Assembly: GCA_014706295.1 (NCBI GenBank)
Contig: JACSVZ010000011.1
Location: 8,430,163-8,494,162 of the forward strand
Reading direction: 5' to 3'
Origin: Lycocorax pyrrhopterus obiensis
Lineage: Eukaryota; Chordata; Aves; Passeriformes; Paradisaeidae
DNA length: 64,000 nt
Shown: positions 59,116 to 64,000 of the stretch, piece after piece
How positions within the stretch are numbered: position 1 is the stretch's first letter
Layout of the letters: each line of letters starts with the position of its first letter
Notes under the pieces: model-generated
Told to the model about the DNA's origin: nothing
Database searches by the model: none
Seen by the model: only the letters and a program-made list of their open reading frames with translations
Translations under genes and position numbers: made by a program

Positions 59116-62100
59116 AACACATGGGCGTAATTATTTCAGTTGCATTTTCCTTTGACTACTGTCTAGTACAATTAGTCATGTTTATATTGGATATAGTATT
59201 ATAGTATTATATTGGATTTTCAAATATATGGACTAGTTTTAATTTCTCACTTGAAATGTCTCCAACATAAGAAATGTAATATGTTTTTGGATGGAGTTAA
59301 GGCAGGTTATGAGAAATTACATCTAACAGACACTTTATGGTGTTTGTGTGAAGTCTTGTGGAGATAAACAGAAAATAAGACAGGCATGTATCTTGCAAAT
59401 GTTACGAACAATTGATGTCAGACATAAACTGAGGTTGATTTCAACATCAGCATGGCTCATACCACCTTACAAAAATTGGCACACAAAATCAGACATGCTG
59501 ATCAATCAAATTTAGGGTCAGAGACATTACAGGATTTTGCAAGAAATAATCTCGTGACATGATCCTATTATTTCAACCCAATAGGAAAGCTCACTGATGT
59601 TAATGGAGCAGGGCTGAGCCTTTGCAGAACAACCAGTTCCTACCAGGAAATTGTCTCTGTAACCCTTTCTTCAACAGGGGTCGCCATATAAACAGGCTGA
59701 TGAGGACTTGGATACTTTCTAACAATAACATACTTATTTTATAATGATGGTCTTGTAAATATCTAATTCCTTTTTCATTCTTACTCCTATCTCTGACTCA
59801 AGTTTGTAATTTTGCAGTGAGTTCCATAGGTTTAATAACTGGTCTGTTGAATGTTTGCTTTCATGGTTTTATAGTTATGCATTTCCTTTTTAATTCACTT
59901 TACTTTCCTATGCAATTTAAAAGACAGCAAACAAGAAAATAAGTCTGTTATCCACATCCTTTTTTACTGCCAAGTTTCTGGGGTATTTTCTGTCCATTCT
60001 CTAATATTCTTAAATGTATTTGTTTCTCACTGAAAAGTTAAAATATTAATTATCCCAGTGTTGGTGTCATGAAGGAGCAATGCATCCACTTCATGTAGGT
60101 GATTAAAAAAAGTCTGGAAGAGCATGGCCCTTTGAGGAAAGGTGACAGAAGCTTCAGAAACACAGGTTTGTGCATGGCATGCAGGACAGGTGAACGAACC
60201 CTTCCCTTGGATAAACTTCTCTGGAAGAGGACCAGTGCTTCCTGAGTCTGGTATGGCTGAAACAATCAGGTCCTGCTGTGAAGCTGACCAGGCTTGCTCA
60301 GGGAAGGAGAAGGTGCCAGGATTTGACAGACCATATTTCTAACCAGCTTTGAGCAGCAGACCCTTCCTTTCACTGCTGTCTTCCATTTCAAATGAAGCCA
60401 GAGGAGATACTCCCATTTAATCTTTAGCAACTTACCTCTAGGCTGGACACCCTCTCTCTCATTTGAATTCCTTGGTCCACAGCCACTGCCAGCTTTCCCA
60501 AGGGTTTTACTCTTTGAATTATGCATTCCTTCTGTCAAGTCATCAATAACATTACTCAGAGCAGATGTATTTCTGTAATTTATTAGTTATCTCTTCATGG
60601 CAAATAGTAGAGTTTGTGATCGAGTAACAGGTTCATAGATTGCCTTGATCAAAGCATCAGAATCTGATTATACTCCCTATAAAGAACAACCTTTGAAGTG
60701 GATCAGCACTCAAGTAATTCAATTACCTCCTTTCTGGAAAATTCATCTTGAAAGGAGGTCATTTGCTCAGGTACAAAGAGGTGGAAGATACTGTTTCCAT
60801 TATGACCCATATGGTGACTTTATGTCAGTCTCAGAAAAAAGGAGTATGTGAAGATTATTTACTCTGTTGGAGAGGTAAAGATGTGACTTGTCTTTTTTTA
60901 TTATTCTATATATTAAATAGATATGATTTTTTTAATGGATCCCATATTCTATTCATCTGCATCTGACCCTTACTACAGTTCTAGGAAAAATGAACAGTTA
61001 CCAAGTTTAAACTCAAACATTTGTTTACCAGGCGATTTATTATCTTTTATTCTCCTCATAATTCTTCATGGAAGTCCCTTTTCAAACCAGGCCTCACTCT
61101 TCTTTTTTCTCTCATTTTACATGTGGCTGAAAGTTTCTAAGGGATATCCAGTAATCCGGGAATTATTTTTCCACACTTTTGCTTTGCCAGGAGTGTGTCA
61201 ACATTTCTCATTTCATTATTAAAATAGATCAATCATTCTTAATAGTTAACAAATGTACTTTAATACAAAGAAATTAAAAGTGCTGTTGAATTTTGCTTTG
61301 AAGCTGAGAACTCCTAAGAAAAGTAATGGAAAAAACTAAAAAGCATTTTTAATTTGAGCACTTTTAAACTTATTAATTTCCTTCTTTAACATTAACTTCT
61401 TAGTGTCATTATGCTGTAGATACACATGAAGCACAGTTTTGCAATGCTTCAGACAAGGCTTACATAAGCTCCTGTTAGTACCAACCTCTTTCTTCAGTGC
61501 TCTGTTAAGGAGAGATGATGGTGCATAATTGCTCTGTAACATGATAGAATTGGTCCTGACACCATCAGGGAGACTCCAAATGGATGGAAGAGGTTTTTGT
61601 CCTCAGATGTGGAGATAGTATCAAAATGTGCTCAACCAAAATTTGTATTTTTAAAAATCTACTCCAGAGCAGCCCTGCTACAACCTTGGCTTTCTTCTCA
61701 ATAGGTAGATCAGACACTAGGAGGACCTTTTTTCTTTTTACCGTGGGTCTGATGGCTGTAGGAGCTGACAAACAGTGCATGGTTAAAAACTAACCTGAAG
61801 CTGAATGAGTAAAAAGAAATCAGGTTTGGGAAATGTAAAACTCGGCCTTTTAAAATAACTGTAAAAGTAACTGTCATTCTGTGCCATGTGGAATATTTAA
61901 ATGGAGGTGAAAAAAATAGTTAATTCTGTATTCATTACCACCCTCACTCTTTGGATTTCCTTGGATGAAATCCATGGCCAGTACGATGCCCCAGTTCCCA
62001 TCTCCATAACAAACAATGGGAAATGTACAGGGCAGGTTCCAGCAGGAGCTTCCAGTTAGAAGTTGTTATCTTTCCTGTCTTTATTTAGCCATTGGGATCA

Positions 62101-62880
62101 TGTCTCCCAAGGCAAGGAAAAAAAAAAAAGTTGTGAAGGTATCATAACATTTATAAAAGTTCTCTTACACATTCTTTGTTATCACTGGGCATCAGGGACC
62201 ATGTGACAACAGTATTTCCTGAAGTCGTGATATGCATGGTAGATCTTTGTAGTTAGCTTGAATTATGTGAGATTTCACTTTAGTTCTCCTACCATCCATC
62301 CTCTGCTGGTGAGTGTCCAGTGGCCCTTGGTAAATCTGCCCAGAGTAGAGGACAAGGTGGTTCCAAGACTCAGAGTTTGTAAGAACTGACAAATCATGCC
62401 AAGTACATGTTCCTATCCAGAAGGAAGATAAAAATGATAAAAATGGAAATAGCTGAAGGAAAATTAAAAATAGCCAGCCTTTGAGAGTTTTCAAGGGAGC
62501 AGACTCCTTAGGACCAGGTGGAATTTCTGAAAGAATTCTTTAAACCTCTCACTGTGAAGAAATGACTTTTTTGTGAAAAGGAAGGCAGGGCCACAAAAGT
62601 ATATCAAGGATTTGATATCTTTTCTTTCTTCTCTCTTCAGCTGGTGTCGCTTGTGTCTCCTCCTTGCTCTTTAGGCTCCTCCATGTTTGCCCACCTCTCA
62701 CCCCTTTGAGATACTTTCAGATATAAGAAATGTTTCTCTGCACTATTTTGATGGGAACTTTGGGCTCTTTACTGAGGTTTTTTATGAACTAGTTTTGTCT
62801 CTCTTGGGTGACCTCTGAGACTTACCCAAGCTAATTAAGACTTCCACAACCTTCCATACTTTCATAGTCTTCCATGCATG
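59116..62880. other. Non-coding unique sequence
   Basis: AT-rich. Frames at 60050-60265, 60266-60538, 60645-60851, 60748-60966, 60923-61222 and 62192-62494 overlap in places, switch strand and match nothing I know. The hairpin at 60725-60759 is the only structure noted; (TATAGTAT)2 lies near 59193-59208. Confidence 0.6.
60725..60759. repeat. Perfect 9-base hairpin
   Basis: ACCTCCTTT (60725-60733) and AAAGGAGGT (60751-60759) are exact inverted copies around a 17-base loop. No other support for a structured RNA was found. Confidence 0.6.
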
Positions 62881-62907
62881 CATACACACACACACACATA
62901 CACACAC
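62881..62907. repeat. (CA)n microsatellite
   Basis: An interrupted CA repeat of 27 bases with T interruptions, giving the Cys-Val run in the minus frame at 62782-63072, which is therefore an artefact. It is a potential length-variable marker. Confidence 0.85.
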
Positions 62908-64000
62908 TTTTTGTGTTACAAATATTTTTGAAATTGTGAAATCATGAAATTCATGTGCAGGATAATATGGCTCTTCCGTACATGCCCTGGCTCTCTTCAG
63001 CACCCATCTTACCTGTTCTATATTTCTGGTGTCCTGTGGCCATATTTCTAAGTATTTCAAAATATGGTACATAAACCACTTTTTCTGAATGCTGTGAGGA
63101 TTTATTTTCCTAGTGTAATATGGTTACAGCACTCTGTTTCCACATAGTACGGTTGATTTAGGTATATTTTCAGGAGAAAAGAAAATCAGTCCTTTCACCT
63201 TGGCAGGCAGTGATCTGCTCTTATGACTAAGGCATTAACTTGTTTGCTAGCTCCCTAGTCTGTATGATAAAACCCATAATAGTCTCTAAGAAACAATTGA
63301 TTCTGTTTCTGCATGCCCTTTGTTCGTGGCTGTACGTACATACCTAACAACAATAGTTCAATGGTAATGTTTTGTACATTGTTCTTTTAAAGAAGTGCAG
63401 TGTCTTTCCTTGTTCTGAATCATTTTGACCAAAGCTACACTTAGTATGAAACATCAGAAAGCACACTTTCCTCCAGAAACACACAGTCCTAATGACCTGA
63501 AAGCTACTCTGGCCCAAAAGAAGAGTTCATGCATCCTTTAAAAAAACAAACAGAAATTTTTAATCTACTTTTCCCCTTCCTACTGTGAGGAGTGCTGAAA
63601 ACTGTCTTTGCTTGTAGCACAGGAAATAAATTTTGTGTTTACCTACTTTAAAGTCTGGGAGCAAGCAATTCACACCATCATTAAAAGCCCTGAAGTGATT
63701 CCTTGGGTTAGAGGCCTGAAGTTACATTATTCCCAAGAGTGGGTATAAGTATCTAGAGGAAATTTTTTTGGCCTATTCCTTTGTGGTGGTCCCTTTCCCT
63801 GTCTGAGCTGTGTGTTTCAGCTGTGTGAACCCGGGCAAGAGGATCTAATTTCATTTGCCCGTGTCAGTCTAGTCTGTAAACTGAGTCACACGAGGCAGAG
63901 CTGCCTGTTCCAAGATGTTCCTAAAGCACTGTGGTAGGATCCTAGTCCTGGTTAAGCCTCCTAGGTGCCAACAGCAATTATTAATTAAAATAATGAATAC
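62908..64000. other. Non-coding unique sequence, right edge
   Basis: Nothing recognised. An AT-rich ATTATTAATTAAAATAAT stretch lies at the very end. Confidence 0.6.

Noticed and set aside
62782..63072. Minus frame with a Cys-Val repeat
   Set aside because: It is a read-through of the CA microsatellite.
1..64000. CRISPR array, operon, prophage or other prokaryotic system
   Set aside because: No spaced direct repeats, no dense coding and no ribosome-binding-site pattern; the composition and retroelements are vertebrate.

Overview
This is most likely a stretch of bird nuclear genome: a non-coding, AT-rich, repeat-poor gene desert or very long intron. The main pointers to a bird are three short 5'-truncated CR1 LINE 3' ends carrying the avian terminal block (a 'CCTGAGTTGGAAGGG'-like stretch next to an octamer of the ATTCTATG type), one solo endogenous-retrovirus LTR of avian type, and several ancient CORE-SINE/MIR-like fragments of the kind seen across sauropsids. 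Recognised mobile DNA covers only about 2% of the window, which argues against mammals and against a repeat-rich W chromosome. These family assignments come from memory of consensus sequences, not from a database search.

I found no protein-coding gene. The longest open frames are about 100-150 codons, sit on both strands in low-complexity composition, overlap one another, and match no family I recognise. I saw no run of plausible splice-bounded exons. I also saw no tRNA, rRNA, CRISPR or bacterial-type feature. Any transcription unit here would have to be a long non-coding RNA or an intron of a gene whose exons lie outside.

Layout. 1-9.4 kb: unique DNA with a pair of hairpins at the left edge, a 41-base T run, one old MIR-like fragment, a possible short palindromic element near 8.0 kb, and two enhancer-like blocks. 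9.4-9.6 kb: the best-preserved CORE-SINE. 9.6-22 kb: unique DNA with an enhancer-like block at 13.6-14.05 kb. 22-29 kb: two more MIR-like fragments, a polypyrimidine tract, an 18-base G run, and the longest enhancer-like stretch at 25.5-26.9 kb. 32.6-32.95 kb: the solo LTR. 33.3-35 kb: an enhancer-like block, a cluster of inverted repeats, and the only CpG-rich patch of the window (34.56-34.92 kb). 36.7-44.7 kb: three CR1 tails and two enhancer-like blocks. 45-64 kb: unique DNA with a motif-dense, palindrome-rich block at 51.5-51.9 kb, paired E-boxes at 52.3 kb, C-rich quadruplex-type tracts and a CA microsatellite.

No genes can be seen working together. If the window has a function it is probably cis-regulatory. 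Calls of 'enhancer-like' rest on motif content and texture only and are given low confidence; cross-species alignment would decide them.
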